DNA from: an uncultured Alistipes sp.
GTDB lineage: Bacteria; Bacteroidota; Bacteroidia; Bacteroidales; Rikenellaceae
Length of the DNA stretch: 52,537 bases
Direction: 5' to 3'
Assembly (NCBI GenBank): GCA_900768045.1
Contig: CAAGBL010000096.1
Location: 1 to 52,537 of the forward strand
Positions 50,612 through 52,537 of this stretch are shown here, piece by piece. Position 1 is the first letter of the stretch; every line of letters starts with the position of its first letter. A program made the translations under genes and the position numbers. The notes beneath the pieces were generated by a model. That model saw only the letters and a list, made by a program, of their open reading frames with translations, searched no databases and was not told the origin of the DNA.

Positions 50612-52537
50612 TTATTTAATCGGCTTTATCTGCTTCTTGTATATGCTCCACTTAGGGTCTTTTTTGTATGCTTTGACTCCCTTTTTGGGTACATATATCA
50701 TTGTTGTTTCAGCTATGCTTAAGTTATCTATTGCAGGTGGCGTTGTGGCTAAACAGGTTATGCTTGTTAGGCTGCTGCAATCACGGAATGTTTCCTCTCC
50801 GATGCTTGTTACACTCTCGGGAATAGTGATGCTCGTTAGGCTGCTGCAACCTGAGAATGCTCGCTCTTTAATGTAGGTTACACTATTAGAAATAGTAATG
50901 CTTTTTAGGCTGATGCAACAAAAGAATGCATACTCTCCAATGCTTTTTATGCTATCAGGAATATTAATGCTTGTTAGGTTACTGCAACCACGGAATGCAC
51001 TCTCTCCAATGCTTTTTACGCTCTCGGGAATGGTGTATTCTGTTATTCCCTTTGCAATGAATATCTTAAGTTCTCCATCTATGATTAGACATCTTCCGTC
51101 GTCTGATGCATTTGCTCCGTAAAATGCTATGTCATCGACCTCGTCTTTGAAATAATCGTAGCAATACTTATTAGATACCTTAACACTCTTTAGGCTGCTG
51201 CAACCTGAGAATGCATACCAAACAATGCGAGTTACGCTATTCGGAATAGTAATGCTAGTTAGGCTGCTGCAATCCTTGAATGCATAATTTCCAATGCTAG
51301 TCACGCTATTAGGAATAGTAATGCTAGTTAGGCTGCTGCAACCAGAGAATGTACTACCTCCAATGCTAGTTACGCTATTCGGAATAGTAATGCTAGTTAT
51401 GCTGCTGCAACCCTCGAAAGCACCATATTCAATGCTAGTTACGCTATTAGGAATAGTAATGCTAGTTATGCTGCTGCAACCTCTGAATGCACTACGTCCA
51501 ATGTTAGTCACGCTATTAGGAATAGTATATGAAGTCAATCCCGCAGGGGCAAATTGAATTAACTTACCATCTAGGATTAAGCTTCTTCCGTCAGCTGATG
51601 CATTTGCTCCGTAAAATGCTATGTTGGCAACCTTGTCTTTGAAATAATCGTAGCAATCCTTATTCGCTACCTTGACACTCTTTAGCCTGCTGCAACCCAC
51701 GAATGCATCTTGTCCAATGCTAGTCACGCTATTCGGAATAGTAATGCTTTTTAGGCTGCTGCAATCCTTGAATGCACCATATCCAATGCTTGTTACGCTC
51801 TCGGGAATAGTAATGCTAGTTAGGCTGCTGCAACCTGAGAATGCATGACTTCCAATGCTTGTTATGCTATTAGGAATAGTAATGCTAGTTAGGCTGCTGC
51901 AATCAGCGAATGCATCCCAACCAATGCTAGTTACGCTATTAGGAATAGTAATGCTAGTTAGGCTGCTGCAATTCCAGAATGCATACCAATCAATGCTAGT
52001 CACACTATTAGGAATAGTAATGCTAGTTAGGCTGCTGCAACCCTCGAATGCACCAAATCCAATGCTAGTTACGCTATTAGGAATAGTAATGCTAGTTAGG
52101 CTGCTGCAACCATAGAATGTATAATCTCCAATGCTAGTCACACTATTAGGAATAGTAATGCTAGTTAGGCTGCTGCAATCAGCGAATGCATAACGTCCAA
52201 TGCTTTTTACGCTATTAGGAATAGTAATGCTTGTTAGGCTGCTACAACCAGCGAATGTAAAATCTCCAATGCTAGTTACGCTATTAGGAATAGTATATGA
52301 AGTCAATCCCGCAGGGGCAAATCGAATTAACTTACCATCTAGGATTAAGCATCTTCCGTCGTCTGATGCATTTGCACCGTAAAATGCTATGTTGGCAACC
52401 TTGTCTTTGAAATAATCGTAGCAATCCTTATTCGCTACCTTGATACTCTTTAGGTTACTGCAACCTAGGAATGCATAATCTCCAATGCTTTTTACGCTAT
52501 TAGGAATAGTAATGCTAGTTAGGCTGCTGCAACCCTC
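50612..52537 (-). CDS. BspA-type leucine-rich repeat protein, 5' end beyond the window
   Basis: At least 641 aa; the frame is open at the right edge, so the signal peptide is not visible. It consists of LRR_5 (BspA-like) units of about 23 residues (consensus SIGxxAFxGCSSLTSITIPNSVT) plus three copies of a 57-residue module (DCYDYFKDKV then NIAFYGANAS, ILDGKLIQFAPAGLTSYTIP). The C-terminus (KKGVKAYKKDPKWSIYKKQI) is the usual BspA end. Such proteins bind host or bacterial surface partners and often are exported. The repeats are so similar in DNA that copy number may change. It is 24 bp upstream of the M16 gene. Confidence 0.87.
   Translation of the reverse strand, partial: EGCSSLTSITIPNSVKSIGDYAFLGCSNLKSIKVANKDCYDYFKDKVANIAFYGANASDDGRCLILDGKLIRFAPAGLTSYTIPNSVTSIGDFTFAGCSSLTSITIPNSVKSIGRYAFADCSSLTSITIPNSVTSIGDYTFYGCSSLTSITIPNSVTSIGFGAFEGCSSLTSITIPNSVTSIDWYAFWNCSSLTSITIPNSVTSIGWDAFADCSSLTSITIPNSITSIGSHAFSGCSSLTSITIPESVTSIGYGAFKDCSSLKSITIPNSVTSIGQDAFVGCSRLKSVKVANKDCYDYFKDKVANIAFYGANASADGRSLILDGKLIQFAPAGLTSYTIPNSVTNIGRSAFRGCSSITSITIPNSVTSIEYGAFEGCSSITSITIPNSVTSIGGSTFSGCSSLTSITIPNSVTSIGNYAFKDCSSLTSITIPNSVTRIVWYAFSGCSSLKSVKVSNKYCYDYFKDEVDDIAFYGANASDDGRCLIIDGELKIFIAKGITEYTIPESVKSIGESAFRGCSNLTSINIPDSIKSIGEYAFFCCISLKSITISNSVTYIKERAFSGCSSLTSITIPESVTSIGEETFRDCSSLTSITCLATTPPAIDNLSIAETTMIYVPKKGVKAYKKDPKWSIYKKQIKPIK
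51031..51203 (-). repeat. 57-residue BspA module, copy 3
   Basis: Shares the DCYDYFKDxV, IAFYGANASDDGRC layout with the other two copies, but is the most diverged (KIFIAKGITEYTIP in place of QFAPAGLTSYTIP). Confidence 0.8.
51523..51693 (-). repeat. 57-residue BspA module, copy 2
   Basis: Differs from copy 1 (52291-52461) at only about six to eight bases over 171 bp. The two lie 768 bp apart, in frame, and can recombine to lose or gain 256 residues. Confidence 0.85.
52291..52461 (-). repeat. 57-residue BspA module, copy 1
   Basis: Near-identical partner of copy 2 at 51523-51693. Confidence 0.85.

Noticed and set aside
50760..52537. Regular repeats that resemble a CRISPR array
   Set aside because: The 69-bp units translate in frame as LRR repeats, have no unique spacers and lie inside a gene; not a CRISPR array.

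Overview
The window is chromosomal DNA from a member of the Bacteroidetes, most likely order Bacteroidales; Rikenellaceae/Alistipes is plausible but not proven. The evidence is a recurring promoter of the form TTTG-N19-21-TAnnTTTG (the Bacteroidetes housekeeping sigma pattern), a Mfa/Fim-type fimbrial operon, a DUF2795 gene, an OstA-like/SurA-like gene run, WG-repeat and BspA-type LRR surface proteins, and many secreted proteins beginning MKR or MKK.

Layout. 1-310 (minus): the end of a branched-chain 2-oxoacid:ferredoxin oxidoreductase operon. 573-4866 (minus): a five-gene operon of small exported proteins of unknown role, two of them paralogues resembling the FlgT-N/LPP20 fold. 5135-11649 (minus): three tandem paralogous exported WG-repeat proteins behind one near-consensus promoter. 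12031-12103: tRNA-Lys(CTT). 12090-15546: an AT-rich island inserted at the tRNA 3' end, flanked by a 71-bp direct repeat, carrying a PD-(D/E)XK nuclease gene and a fused methyltransferase/specificity gene, with no integrase. 15741-19106 (minus): guanine deaminase, a phosphoethanolamine transferase and a membrane-anchored PHP-domain protein.

19342-28926: a (AGTT)19 microsatellite followed by a six-gene fimbrial operon (DUF3575, DUF5119, two fimbrillins, a further fimbrial lipoprotein, a 1063-aa DUF4906-like tip protein). 29010-32872: housekeeping genes (DUF2795, threonine aldolase, RdgB, nitroreductase, PspC, HAD hydrolase). 33078-35312: two beta-barrel-like proteins and a lipoprotein of unknown role. 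35420-37731: HI0933-type flavoprotein, a probable methyltransferase relic and a PduO-type cobalamin adenosyltransferase. 37776-44215 (minus): an envelope-biogenesis run of GH2-like pseudoenzyme, OstA-like protein and two SurA-like chaperones. 44501-46375 (minus): a RelA/SpoT homologue with an intact hydrolase site but an altered synthetase site. 46516-52537: a lipoprotein, an HD hydrolase, an active/inactive M16 peptidase pair, and a BspA-type LRR protein running off the window end.

Most of the window is concerned with the cell envelope and surface. The most unusual segments are the compact restriction-modification island at the tRNA, the microsatellite ahead of the fimbrial operon, and the two operons of uncharacterised exported proteins (573-4866 and 5135-11649), which are the best candidates for an undescribed system. 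All calls come from reading the sequence and family recall; no database search was run.
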